This document shows, one piece after another, positions 35,658 to 48,600 of a DNA stretch of 64,000 bases. This DNA comes from Opisthocomus hoazin (taxonomy: Eukaryota > Chordata > Aves > Opisthocomiformes > Opisthocomidae): contig NC_134428.1 of assembly GCF_030867145.1 (NCBI RefSeq), positions 19,509,537 to 19,573,536 of the forward strand, in the 5' to 3' direction. The notes beneath the pieces are model-generated. The model was not told the DNA's origin and did no database searches. It saw only the letters and a list, made by a program, of their open reading frames with translations. A program made the position numbers and the translations under genes. Within the stretch, counting starts at the first letter, position 1. Each line of letters opens with the position of its first letter.

Positions 35658-37289
35658 GAGGATGCAGAGAAGGCAGAGCTACTGAATGCCTTCTTTGCTT
35701 CAGTCTTCAGTGCCAAGGCAGGCCCTCAGGAATCCCAGGCCCCGGAGGTAAGAGAGGAAGCCTACAGAGAGGATGACTTTCCCTTGGTCGAGGAGGACTG
35801 TGTGAGGGATCGCTTAAGCGATCTGGACGTCCACAAATCCATGGGCCCCGATGGAATGCACCCACGAGTGCTGAGGGAGCTGGCGGATGTCATTGCTGAG
35901 CCACTCTCCATCTTCTTTGAGAGGTCCTGGAGGACAGGAGAGGTGCCGGAGGACTGGAGAAAGGCCAGTGTCACTCCAGTCTTCAACAAGGGCAAGAAGG
36001 AGGACCCAGGGAACTACAGGCCGGTGAGCCTCACCTCCATCCCGGGAAAGGTGATGGAGCAGCTTATCCTGGAGGTCATCAACAAGCAAGTGGAAGAAAA
36101 GAAGGTTATCAGGAGTAGTCAGCGTGGATTCACCAAGGGGAAATCATGCTTGACCAATCTGATAGCTTTCTACGATGACATGACTGGCCGGGTAGATGAA
36201 GGGAGAGCCATAGATGTTATCTACCTAGACTTCAGCAAGGCTTTCGACACAGTCTCCCATAATATCGTCCTAGGGAAGCTCAGGAAGTATGGGCTGGATG
36301 AGTGGTCGGTGAGGTGGATTGAGAACTGGCTGAATGGCAGAACTCAGAGGGTTGTCATCAGCGGCGCTGAGTCTAGTTGGAGGCCGGTAACTAGTGGTGT
36401 CCCCCAGGGGTCAGTACTGGGCCCAGCCTTGTTCAACTTCTTCATCAATGACCTGGATGAAGAGTTAGAGTGTACCCTCAGCAAGTTTGCTGATGACACC
36501 AAACTGGGAGGAGTGGTAGATACACCAGCAGGCTGTGCTGCCATTCAGCGTGACCTGGACAGGCTGGAAAGTTGGGCAGAGAGGAACCTGATGAGGTTCA
36601 ACAAAGGCAAATGCAGGGTCCTGCACATGGGGAGGAACAACCCCAGGCATCAGTACAGGCTTGTGGCGGACCTGCTGGAGAGCAGCTGTGCGGAGAGGGA
36701 CCTGGGTGTCCTGGTGGACGACAGGTTAACCATGAGCCAGCAGTGTGCCCTGGCTGCCAAGAAGGCCAATGGCATTCTGGGATGCATCAAAAGGAGTGTG
36801 GCCAGCAGGTCGAGGGAGGTTCTCCTTCCCCTCTACACTGCCCTAGTGATGCCTCATCTGGAGTACTATGTCCAGTTCTGGGCTCCCCAGTTCAAGAAAG
36901 ATGAGGAGCTACTGGATAGAGTCCAGCGGAGGGCTACAAGGATGGTGAGGGGACTGGAACATCTCTGCTATGAGGAGAGGCTGAGGGAGCTGGGCTTGTT
37001 CAGCCTGAAGAAGAGAAGGCTGCGAGGGGACCTAATAAATGCTTACAAATATCTGAAGGGTGGGTGTCAGGAGGATGGGGCCAAGCTCTTTTCAGTGGTG
37101 CCCAGTGACAGGACAAGGGGCAATGAGCACAAACTGAAGCACAGGAAGTTCCGTCTGAATATGAGGAAGATTTTCTTCCCTCTGAGGGTGACGGAGCACT
37201 GGAACAGGCTGCCCAGGGAGGTTGTGGAGTCTCCTTCTCTGGAGATATTCAAGACCCGCCTGGACAAGGTCCTCTACAACCTACTGTAG
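35658..37289 (+). CDS. CR1 ORF2 reverse-transcriptase fragment, open (U3)
   Basis: Open from 35658 to TAG 37287-37289; first ATG 35784. Identical to U2 except Tyr at codon 36867-36869, where U2 has Cys. RT motifs intact, endonuclease absent. Confidence 0.9.
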   Translation, partial: EDAEKAELLNAFFASVFSAKAGPQESQAPEVREEAYREDDFPLVEEDCVRDRLSDLDVHKSMGPDGMHPRVLRELADVIAEPLSIFFERSWRTGEVPEDWRKASVTPVFNKGKKEDPGNYRPVSLTSIPGKVMEQLILEVINKQVEEKKVIRSSQRGFTKGKSCLTNLIAFYDDMTGRVDEGRAIDVIYLDFSKAFDTVSHNIVLGKLRKYGLDEWSVRWIENWLNGRTQRVVISGAESSWRPVTSGVPQGSVLGPALFNFFINDLDEELECTLSKFADDTKLGGVVDTPAGCAAIQRDLDRLESWAERNLMRFNKGKCRVLHMGRNNPRHQYRLVADLLESSCAERDLGVLVDDRLTMSQQCALAAKKANGILGCIKRSVASRSREVLLPLYTALVMPHLEYYVQFWAPQFKKDEELLDRVQRRATRMVRGLEHLCYEERLRELGLFSLKKRRLRGDLINAYKYLKGGCQEDGAKLFSVVPSDRTRGNEHKLKHRKFRLNMRKIFFPLRVTEHWNRLPREVVESPSLEIFKTRLDKVLYNLL

Positions 37290-37494
37290 GTGACCCTGCT
37301 CCGGCAGGAGGGTTGGGCTAGATGACCCACAGAGGTCCCTTCCAACCCCTACCATTCTGTGATTCTGTGATTCTGTGAGATGTTTAAAGAAAAGAGTTTT
37401 AATTTTTGAAAGCGCGCGTAATGCTTGAAAGAAGAAATCAAAGTTTCTTTCCTGTATTTTTGATCACCTGCTGCAATCGCTAGGCCAGTAAAAC

Positions 37495-37900
37495 CCAAGG
37501 AGTGCCCCTTGCCCGAGGGGCAGGCGCAGGGGCTTTGTTGCCAAATGCCTTCTCCCCCTTCCTCTCTCCCCCCGGCTGGGTCTCAGCGGTCTGCAATACC
37601 CTCTCCCCAGTTCGTGCCTGAGATGTTGGGGCTTGGGTTCATTCCGCTCTCTGAGCCCCCTTCCCTCAGCTGCGTCGATGGCGGCCGCGATGATGGCGGC
37701 GGAGCAGGAAGCCGTCAAAGGCGGCGGCAGGAACCGCGGCGGCGTGCAGCGCGTGGAGGGCAAGCTGCGCGCCAGCGTCGAGAAGGGCGACTGCTACGAG
37801 GCGCACCAGATGTACCGGACGCTCTTCCTCAGGTGGGGCCCGGCCCGCCGCCCTGCCCTTCCCTGCCCGGCCTTCCAGAGCCTTCCCACGCACCCAGCGT
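37495..37900 (+). promoter_or_regulatory. CpG-rich GET4 promoter region, U3
   Basis: Same block as U2, upstream of the S4 SUN1 body. Confidence 0.55.
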
Positions 37901-38185
37901 AACCACATCTGTTTTGCTTTCCTGGAAGCTTCTCTTCTGATGCCATCAAATGACTATAACTTTTGTGTAAGGGAATGCTGAGACTTGATACTGTGCCTTA
38001 GCTGTAGATGTTGATGAAAAGACTAAGTCTACAAAATTCTGGTTGATGTTTTCTTTTCTGTACCGATATGTTCATCACTAGCAGCATCTGTCTGTTTTGT
38101 AGCAAAAACAGTGCTGCTGATGTGTCCGTGCTGGGTTTGGAGTCTTTGGAGAAATCGGATGCAAAAGTAGCAGAGGACCTTTTAG
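37678..38185 (+). pseudogene. GET4: GET4 fragment: exon 1 and third coding block, U3
   Basis: Exon 1 coding part 37678-37832; third block 38103-38185, in frame and undamaged, as in U2. The second coding block is missing. Confidence 0.85.
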
Positions 38186-38394
38186 GTGAGGTGACTTTTG
38201 CGCTCGCTTTGACGTTGCTCAGATGTGCTTTGAGTTGGAGACTGGTAACAACAGTCGCTGTGCAACCTGAAATGCTTTTTGTATGCCCTCCCAGATGGCT
38301 AAGGGTTACCTTCGTCATAGCAATGGACTGGGGGACAACTCGATTAGAGAATAGTGGGTTCCTGATAACTTTGTGGGCATGCTTAGAACAATTT

Positions 38395-38649
38395 TTCCTG
38401 TCAGATTGTGCCAGGGGAGGTTTAGAGGAGATACTGGGATAGATATCTTCACTGAAAGGGTTGTCAAGCATTGGCACAGGCTGCCCAGGGAAGCGGCTGA
38501 GTCGCCATCCCTGGAGGTATTTAAAAGACTTGTAGATGTGGTGCTTAGGGACATGGTTTAGTGGTGGACTTGGCGGCGTTATGTTTATGGTTGGACTTGA
38601 TGATCTTTAAGGTCTTTTCCAACCTAAATGATTCCATGATTCTACAATA
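38395..38649 (+). mobile_element. CR1 3'-end fragment, U3
   Basis: Same insertion as in U1/U2. Confidence 0.8.
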
Positions 38650-39929
38650 CAAATGACATTATTACTTTGTAATGTTCTGGGGTCTTTAACGCTTGTGTTT
38701 TTGTTTAGGATTTTGGGGAGAAGGAGCTGCTTTCATTGACAATATTGTGCTCAGCTCTTTTTTTTTATTATTTTTTTAGAAACAAAAGCCCCAGGAACGT
38801 TGGAAATAATGTGTCACATCTCTGTACATCCCTGTGGCCCAAGAAGGGACAGACGCCTTAAGAAAGCTAGCCTAGAACACTGGAGAAAAGCACCGGAGCG
38901 TTTAGATTCTGGGTGGTTTTAGAAGCTGGTCTTCTGCTGCGCAGTGCCCTGTAGCAAGGAGCTCGGCTCAGCTACGCAGCAGTGTTTCCTTCGAGTGTAA
39001 GTATGAGGCTTCTGCTTGAGGCTAAACTTCTGTTTTAGTACGTTTCTTTCCTGCCGATTCCTCTGTTTAATCTGTTAGTGATTGCCTTGTGTTGCTGATT
39101 TGCCTTGATTGTAAGTTTTCCTGGGGGTTCTGAGAGAATCAAATGTCGAAGTGCGGAGTAGAGTTCCTGGGGTAATGATGGGAAGCTTGTCTGCCTGTAA
39201 ACTTGCCTCTGTAGGATAAACCAGAGAGAAAGGGATGAAAGACAAAACCATTTTTTGATTTGTTCAGAGTTAAAGGTTTGTAATAATTGAGAGATGAAGA
39301 AATCTTTTAAAAACACTCTTTTTTTTTTTTAACTCCTGGTAGTTAAAGTAGTGTAGCTAAAGTAGGGAGGTCTTGAAGTGTCTTCAAGTGGGGAAGTTCT
39401 TACTTGCTGGGAGATGGAAACTTGGAGTAGTGTGGCATATGGATCTTTGGTTCTGCAAGCAAGGTACTGGCAACCAAAATGTTTAAAATATCAGCTTTGG
39501 CTCTAAATGAGTCTTTACCTTGAAACTCAGAGTGCATCCTGATTTTGAATTTGTGGCTCAGCGTGGCAAAGAAACTGTCCTGAATGGCTTCCTCTCTCCA
39601 CTTGGTCCCCAAAGAACTGTGTGTCTAAAGCTGTACAACGAATGCTTGCTCTGGTTTGACTTCAAACATGGGTTTCCGTGGTGGTTGTTTCTTTCTAACT
39701 AGCATTTGCTTTCAGTTGCTCAACTTGCAATGTGAATTGCTGAAGAGAACCTTGACTATCGACGTACTTCTAAGCTGTTTGTATTATGTGGCGTGTCTTG
39801 TAGGAGTTGCTCCATAACCCCGGATAAACTGCTTTGAATGGAAACTCAGACTAGCTTGAAGGGCGTGTTTGTTACGAGGGGAATTTTCTCTTCACCTCAG
39901 GTAACTTTGCTCTTCATGTTTTGCTGCAG

Positions 39930-40155
39930 TTCGAGTTATTCTTCGTCTGCTTTGGATTTTGAGACTGAAAATAAAATAGATCCAGTATTTGATTCGCCAA
40001 GAATGTCGCGGCGTAGCTTACGGTTATCTGCTGTTCGAAACTTTCAAATACCTGGCTCTTCAAACAGAATCTTAAAATACGGTAGTACCGAAGTAGTTAC
40101 CAAGCAACAGAAACGGCATAAGCTTGTAATTAGCTGCTTTCAAGTCAGATGGGAG
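39930..40155 (+). other. Fused exon: SUN1 exon 2 joined to former intron (U3)
   Basis: Same fusion as in U2, with one coding difference near the end (CFQVRW here, CVQVRW in U2). Phase 0 donor at 40156. Confidence 0.6.
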
Positions 40156-41585
40156 GTAAGAAAAGGTGCAGTTGTCATTCATATTTAGTTTGCTGCTCCC
40201 GTGGCAGAATGCTTTTCACTGTCTGTTACCCTACTACATTGACGTCTGAATGTATGGATCTGTTTCTGTTCATGTAGTGACTGCAAAATATGTTAAATAC
40301 CAATCATAAAGTGGCTTTTCTTTGCAGTATTAAAATCAGTGGGACTTTCACTTGGAGTTCTTGTCAGATATCGTAGTTGATTGTGGGACTTCCTTACTTT
40401 TGGGACCAAATTTTTTTTTTTCTTCTCTTGAAGGTCTTGATGATGAAGGCGACCCTAAAGGTAACTATGGTTTCATTTTCTTTCCGAGTGCATTCTATTC
40501 AATGGTAACTAGCGACGGCGATACTGATAGCAGTGCTCTATATGTTTTACTCTTGGTTGGCTAGGTAGTGATACTACACTAATGCAGGGAAATGGTGATA
40601 TAGAAACAGCAGAAAACAGCACAGTGGTCAATGGCTACACTTGCAGGGATTGCAGGATGCTTTCTGAACGGAAGGAGGTTCTGACAGCATACTCGCCTTC
40701 TCATGTGCCATCTTCCAGAATTTACTCCAGGGATAGGAGCCAGAAACATGCATCCAGTAAGTTACTTTCTCTTTTTTTTTTTTTTTTTCATGTGGTTGGC
40801 AGAATGGTGTACAGTTCAGTTGATGCTTTTTTCATGTAGTGTTGTTTAAGTACTCTTCCTGCCCTGCTAAATTTATCAATATCCAAATTCTAGATATCAG
40901 CTTACAAGGAATACCTTCCTCTGTTTCATTTGAAACTTTGCGTACTTGTTGGCTTCTGATATCTAATCATCAGCTTTTCTTTTTCAGTGCTACTGTAGGA
41001 CTTACACGGTTTTCGAATACGTGTCTATTTCTAAGGTTTTGGTAAGGGTTTTCAGATGAAACTGCTTCTGTATGGTCCAGATTTTTGATGCTTTTTTTTA
41101 TTCTTACGTGAACTTTCAAAATTGAGCAGAACAGTTACTTTGCAGTGCTTCTGTTATGCAAGAAATTGGAGAGATGCTGTCCTACTTTGCTTTGGGTTTT
41201 TTCTCCTCATTTAACCGTGCAGCTTATTAGAGTGTTTTTAGAAGCTAAACCTCAAGTCCTTGAAAAATGGAACTCCAAAGGGGAAAACTGATTCCAGATA
41301 GACTCCCTGGTGACCATATTCCTAAAGCTCAAAACCAAATGAATCTGCTGTAAACAAGGTTCTGCCTTTTCAAGGCAATCTCCATTATAGGGATGCTTGT
41401 CCTCAGTGTCCTGACTGCATCTGCCTGCCTCTTGTATACCATCTGTAATTTCTTGATGGTTGGTAGTCCTCAGTTCTCAGGAAGTTGTTTCGTGAGTGGC
41501 CTTGAATTAGGAGCCGATTTTGGAATTCTGTCAGTGTGGTATTCTTGAATGAAGTATGTTCTCAGTAGCAAGAAATCCGTTAGTT

Positions 41586-42421
41586 CGGACTGTGAGGTGT
41601 GACTTCAAGTGCTTTGGGGCAAGTATATCTTTTTGGTAAATCGGTATCACAGGTAGGAATTCTGTTGGCTTAGCGTCATGAATTACAAGGGACACTGTAT
41701 GAAACCTACTTTCTGTGCTCCTGAGTTTGTATTCACGCAGGAGAATTCTACAAGGAACTCATCTTTGCACATGCATTTGAACTTGAACTGAGTAGTTTGG
41801 GTTCAACTTCGGGAGGGCGGGGGAAGAGGCACACAGTCATGGCAGGTTTTGGGAATGTGGCTGATTCTAGGAGAGCAGCAGTATGGAGGACTGCCGCTTT
41901 GTTCCCGTGGCTCTGCAGAAGTGTGTGTCTCTAGCACTTGAGACAGACCGCTGCAGGAACTTCCTGCAATGCAGAGGCAGAGGAGGAGGTGAGAAGTCCT
42001 CACCCTTTCCAATCCACAAGAAGGATGCAGTTTGTCGCTTTGGAGCTGTAACCCACAAAATCAGTATCAACAGCTCACATCACCCTTGGGAAATCCTGAG
42101 TTGTGTAAGCAAGGAATTCATTGCTGTGTAGAGTTCTTAATTCTGATGAAGAAAAGGTATTCTTGCTGAAGTCATAGATTCCGTCTTGAAGGTGTTTTCC
42201 CTAGGATGTGTAGTTCTTCCAAAAGCTCTGCTCTAATACCCAGTGCATCCAGCCTTTTCAAACCACGCTTGCTTAAGTTTCACACTCCTGGCTAAACAAA
42301 GGCTTTCCATGCTTGTTGCTCACTCTTCGACAAGTTAGCGGTCACCAGAGGACAGAAATACATCTTTAGGTAGGTGAACAATTTGTATTCACACTGTTTT
42401 TTCCAACAGGAGGAACCTGTT
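41586..42421. other. 836-bp segment (U3 copy)
   Basis: Same intron segment as 24428-25263; nothing recognised inside. Confidence 0.7.
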
Positions 42422-45400
42422 TCTACATGAGTAAGATTCTGCGATTGATGCAAAAGATGCTGCAGTGTGTTTGACCACTGTTAGTGCAACTGTTTCAAAT
42501 GGTTTTGCTGAAGCTGGGTTGTGAATTAAAAGGTACCTTTTCAGTTGTCTTCCTTGGTCTCCACAAAAAGCTGGAGTGTGTCTGTTGGGTTTTTTTCTTA
42601 TGGACTTCATCTTTGGCACTACGGTGTTTTTTTTCTATAGTCTTTTGGCTGGCTCCTGTCTTTCTCTCTTTTCAGTTGTGCTACCCTTTTCCTACTTTCC
42701 CCCTGTTTTGGAAGTATCAGGATTCACATATGTGAGATATGTGTTACAGTTAAGATTCAGATGTTGATTTTGACTAGGAAGTGGTAGAAGGCAATGTTTA
42801 AATTGAGAAACTGAAGTTGATTTTTTTTTTTTTTAAACTGTTTGCTGTGAGAGTGTCAAATCCTAACTCTTCAATGTCTGTAGGTTTGGACTGTCTTCGT
42901 ACCCTTCAGCCCACTGTGCCATTAAAGCTTGATGAGATCTGTCTTGCAAAACTAAAACTGCCATCATCACTCCGCACTACTCTAAAGCACATCTTGTTTT
43001 CCCCGAAAATGTTCCATTCTTCTTTAGTGCTTTCTCTTCTGTAACGCCTGCTCTGTGAGTGAAGTGAAATTGCCATAGGCAGAAGGTAACTGATTTCTGT
43101 GTGTGAATAAAACTTTGCGCTCTCCTGTTCTCTCTGCCTCAGTGCCTTGTAACTTGCTAACGCTCTCTTCTCAGTCTTCTAAGATCTCCGGTAAAACCTG
43201 TACAAAGATGTTGCTTGGCCTGTTTGACAGGATGATGGGAATAGGAGCTGAAGATTTGAGGAGTTGTTACTTGGGGACTTTTGTACTAACTTTGCTATCT
43301 GAAAAGAAGCAAGAAAGGTTTTTGAATGAAAAGGCCCCCTGTTATTTACAGAAGGAAAAAAAAGAAGTTTGCACAGAGTAGGCTGCTGCTTTGGTTGTTT
43401 TTCAGTTTTTCTGTGACTAACCTGGCTTTAGTAGTGAACCAAGCCAGTTTAGCTGAAATCTGTATCTATGATAGCTCAAATGCGCATATGTGAAAGGCTT
43501 TGAACTTGAGTTACATTCCATGTATGCTGTTTGAATGCGTTGCAGCTCACTCAGACTACTGTGGAAGCATGAATGTGAAGGAGTTTTACAGAGAAGATGG
43601 CCATCTTGGTGTAAATGAGGAATCAATATGTAAGTAGAATGACTGATGTTGTCTTTCAGCCTTGGGCTGTACACCAGGTTGTTGCTGTAACAGTAATATC
43701 AGATGGCCCCTGACTCTAGGGAAGCTGCAAAGTCAACGATTGTTTGGCAACTTGAACGTAGGGGCAAGAATGCCGATTGCCTGGTGTACTGTAAGATTTC
43801 CCCAAGCAAGATTGACTCTGCTGTAGTTTGCTTAGTGGTTTTTGGTTTGATAACTGGTGTGATGACATAGACTTGTTCAAGTTTTCTTGTAAGAATCTTG
43901 ATTTGATCCTGGCTTTGTCCCATTAATCGACTGTTACCACCACCAACCGGTGATGACTGTAAGGGGAAGAAACCTCTTGAACTGTACGCCACAGACCACA
44001 TGCAATCTTTACGGGCTAAAAGGGTAGCAAGGACCATTTGGCACACCTTTTCTTATGCAGGTTGACTTGGACCTTTTTTTTTCTTTTGTTTTTGTTTTGA
44101 ATCGCAATCTCACAATGTTAATCCTACATATTGTTTTGTGTTTGTTTTCTTATCTTCATCTATCAAAGTAGATGAAAAGTGTAAAGTGTCTAGAAAATTA
44201 ATGAACAGCTCTTCTGTTTGATTCTTGCTCTGATACTGGCTTTCGTACAAGCTTAGCACGCTGCTTAGCTATTAGGAAAAACAAGGTGTAGGGACAGCAT
44301 ACACCTTGTATGTTAGAAAGAAGAAGTCATATTGTTAATTGATTCCACTTTGGGGCAGTTGGTAAACTTGACAGGTTGAAAAGCTGCCTTGAAAAGAAAG
44401 CAAGGTATGAGGTATTGGTGTGCAGATGATTTGAATAAAGGGGTTTTAACATTTTATTTTTGTTCTAGTGATAGTCAGTTTTTACAGGAGTCTTCTAGAG
44501 GGATAGCATCTTCCCTGTGAGATGAGCGTTTGCTAGCTTGAATGACAGAGGCATCAAGAATCTGTGGAGTGCCCCTTATTTAGCAAAGGAAAATGATTTG
44601 AGACACTTCAGTCACCTAAATGCTTTGCAAAATATTGGGTTGGTAGATCTATAGTCCCTCAGATGAAGCCAGACATATCTGCTAATCTAAAAATGTAGGA
44701 TTATTTTCTCAATTTGTACTACGTAGTATGTTCTGTAGAACGAGCAGTCCTAGTCTTGGAAATAGTAATTGTTGGCTTCAGTGGGCTTCAAGTCACAGCA
44801 CTTTGTTCTAGTCTGTTGGGGTTTGTTGTTGTTGTTGGTTTTGTTCTTTCTAAAGAGCCTCAAAATTGACCTGCTGAAGATCCTTGGGAACACTCAGTTT
44901 ATTGAACGTTTACTGCTTGTAACTTTTAGTAGGGAATATTTTCTATTATTTGTGAGTATTTCTCAGGCATCATTAATTCTTTCACTAGGATTTAAAACTT
45001 GTAATTGTTCCTTCTTCTGCACGTGAACCCAGACAATGAACTTGATGTAGAACTCAGAACAAATCAGATGCTTTTAAAGTAATGATGTGCTTAAAACTTG
45101 TTTTTGTGGTACTACTTTTTTACTCTTCTTCTACACTTAGCATGACATTGTTAGATAAACAAGCTGCAAAAGGTAAACTTTGATTTTTGGAAAAGTGATA
45201 CGCTACACAGATGCTGTTGATCATTCTGTTGATCTCTGTAGATGAAAATTGTGTTTCTAAATTGGCTTGCTTTTACTTGGCTTCATATTTATTAGTGGCT
45301 TGCTTTGCTTCTAAACAGTGAAGAACCAAGTCTGTAGATTACTGGAAGGTATGGTTTAAAATATTGCGGAACGTGTGATGTGCAGGGGATCGCATCTGTT

Positions 45401-45591
45401 TTACTGCATGTGCTGGGAAAGAACATTAAGTGCATATATGTATGTTACCACAAGAAGTGAATTTGTTGTAATCTAGGTTACTTTATGCTTGACGTGTTGC
45501 AAACAGTGGGAGCAACAGGATGGCTTGTGTCTCAGAAGGTGGTGTCTCTACTTTGGCTGGCCGTTCTTTCTCCAGGTGACTGTCTCAGTCT

Positions 45592-45616
45592 TTGTGTGTG
45601 TGTGTGTGCGCGCGCA
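45592..45616. repeat. (TG)n/(CG)n microsatellite, U3
   Basis: Same tract as in U2. Confidence 0.9.
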
Positions 45617-48600
45617 TTGCCCGTTCCTTTTGACAAACTAGGACTCTGCAGGACATGGCGTACACTAATTCAACTATGCTTATGCTGTAGCTTTGGTGTC
45701 TTGAAATGCATGTGCTGCTTTTCTTTATTGACCAAAATATGCGTAATGAGAGGGTATATTTCTGTTCGCAGGCACAATGGGAGACTAAGCGGACCGTTTC
45801 ATGCGGGAACAAGTGTGTGAATAGCACAGAATATGGGGTGCCAAGAATAACGGGGCATGTTTTGGTTTGGTAGTCACTGCCCATGTTGGTATTCCTCTTA
45901 GCAAAAACTGATGCTGCTAATCTGTGCATTTCTTGAAACATCTTGAACTGTCTTCATTGTGTGGTAACTTCGATTCAAACATTGACTTCTGGCAAGATAG
46001 CGTTGTTCTAACAAATGAGCATTTCATATTTTTGCGTGGCTCTTGGTTTTGTTGAGTTTCTGGTGTTACAATGCTGTCGTGCTTGTGCTATCTAGATGTT
46101 AATAAGCTGCATGCATTGCCTGTGCTCACGCATTTCTCTGCTCCGCAAAGCATTCTTGGCCACAGTTGCATGTCCCTCTGCTTGGTTCCTTTGAACACGT
46201 GCCGCAGTAATGACATTTCGCGCTACCACTTTTTGTCTTCTAGGGAGGGCAGCTTCTGGCATGTACAGGTTACTCAGAACTGGATGGTATCAACTTGCTA
46301 CTCTGATGTCTTTTCTCAAGGTGTTTCTTCTAAAGAGGTGCGTATCCTTTGAGAAAAGTGTTCAGTGAGCAAATGATTTACCCAGTTATAAAACAATACA
46401 AGAGGAGAAATGTGTTGTTTCATGTGAACTTTCCTCTTTCTTTCTCTAGATGCCTTCCAAAGACCTACAAGCTGTTCCCGTTTCTTCTCCCGCTCCTGTT
46501 TCGACTAGGTACGTGAATCGCTTAGTTATACTACAGACCGGTGTATGCTTACTGCAGCCGTTCCAAGAGAGCGTTTTTAGTTGAACTCTCGGTTTATGAA
46601 GAAGACGCAGAAGCAAAAAAGAGCAAGTTTGTTTGTGACTAGGGCAGTAATTCAAGCTTTCAAGGTACTGACAAGTCAGTAGCCTTCCCCTTGCCGTGAA
46701 AGGAATACCCTCGATTTAATTTCATAGAGCCCTTTAGAAAGTGAGAGTGGGTGAGTAAATGCACTGAAGTCCTTTTTTCTTCACCTCCCTTGATAAGAAT
46801 AGCAGTGAGGTCACAAAGAGCAGGTTGTGTACCGATTGCTTTGATTGTTGTTAATCTCCGTAAAAGTGGGGTTAGGTTCTTTGAGCAACTCATCCAAAGT
46901 CTTTCCCTTGCTCTGGACCATCCTTGAGTTGCTTAAAATACTGCTGTTTAGACTGGTTAGTTGACAGTATTCCAGGCCAGCTGTCTTCTTTGAAATAAAC
47001 AAACTCAGTTTCGAACACTTGCTGAAAGTGGTGGGCTGTTTCTGAAAAGCAGGTTCATGTCTTCGCATGTCCTAAAAACTTTAGAAACTACTCTGGGGAG
47101 AAGATGAAGCTTCGCAGAAACTTACAGTCAGGATTGAAAATCCTCTGTACTAGGGAGAATAAGAAAGGAAGAACTTCCCTACCCTGTGTAGAAAGTGCTG
47201 CTACTTCTTGCTAAGACAGTGCAAAAACAAGCGTCATGTTTGTGAACTGCGAGATTGCTAATATCTAACAAAAGTTGGAAGAAACTTGGGCTTCCGTGGA
47301 AACAATGTGGTATGTAGTACGTAGGGTACAGGGCAAGATATTTTCCATGGAGATAAAAAGCAGTTTTTTACATCTGCCTTCAGTGAGCATGGCCTGTCTT
47401 AATTGGTAAATGAGATCTAGGTCCCAGGGACGCAGTAGTATGAGACTGAGGATATACCATGAGACATAAGCGCAAGCTGCCTGCCATACAACGGTGTGAG
47501 CGGTACTGATGGATGTTCCCCAATGTGCTTGAGTGCTTGACTTCACAGTTTGACAGCTGGCTCATACGGATTTTTGTTTAGACTGGAGTAGTGTGCGCTG
47601 TGTGACGTCTAGCTTGCAAACTTAAGGTAGCTTGTGTTGCAAAGTAGGAAGACGACCTGTAGATCTAAGCAGTCTTCAGGGGGAATTCTCTTGAACACTC
47701 TTTTTGCCTTTTGTTTGTGATCTAGGTATATGGTTCTGGGGGTTTGATGGCTGCTTCTCACTATTACCTTTGTTGAACTGGATCAAAATTGATAGAATAC
47801 AGAGAACAGAGGACTCTCTCCGTGTTCGTGAACCGCAGGCTGATTCTTTGCACTCTGTGCAACCTCCAGAGGTAAGGGAGAACAGTCTAGGGAAGAACTC
47901 TGGTATCTTGGAAGACTTTTTAACTGCCATGCCTTCAATATTTGGCAAGAACTACTTGACACACAAGGCTAATGTGAGTAAATGTCTTGATCTTTACATA
48001 TATTAAAAAAAAAAATCTGTATACCTTAGGATTCCATCGACATCTTTGCTTCTGGTCGTGAAAGTGAGCTGGAAAAGCAAATGGCCTTTCTGTCTGAGAG
48101 ATACCATCACCTTGATGAAAAATATAGCAAAGTGATGCTTCTACTCCAGAACCTTCAAGATCAGGTTGCCCAGAAAAGTGACAAAAGCAAAACATTGACG
48201 CTAATAAGAAATATGATGGGTCAACATCCTCAAGATGCGAGACTGGAGCAAAAGGTAACATAGTCAGTTGTTGGTGCTTTTGGGTGGTGATCGACGTATC
48301 CTGTTTTAGTAGTGCAGATTACTAGCCATTTCATTCAGGCTTGCGTCCAATTTTGTGAGCAAAAGTGATTTGCAGCCTTTTCTGCGGGATCTAGAGTTGC
48401 AGATCCTCCAGAAGATCGCTCTCCATATGTCTGTGACAAGCCAAAAGCTAACATCTGCAGTAGTAACAAAGGCTGTGACTAATGCAGGGGTTCGTGGAAT
48501 CACAGAAGCGGTGAGTGAGTTGAAGTTCTCGCAAGTTCAACTAAAACCGTCAGGCGTTTTTTTTCTAGGCATTTTTTGGAGCATCGCAGTCAATATAAAT

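Larger units (their letters stand above)
34693..37378 (+). mobile_element. CR1 LINE with inverted 5' part, in U3
   Basis: Same as U2, including the 12-bp step in the leader; inversion junction near 35650. Confidence 0.85.
29284..46441 (+). repeat. Tandem unit U3 (17.16 kb), near-identical to U2
   Basis: Third unit. Offset to U2 is 17160, dropping to 17158 after a poly-T tract (about 39320). All large indels are shared with U2. By eye only a handful of substitutions separate the two over 17 kb, for example in the CR1 reverse transcriptase at 36867-36869. This points to a very recent duplication, gene conversion, or possibly an assembly duplicate. Confidence 0.95.
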
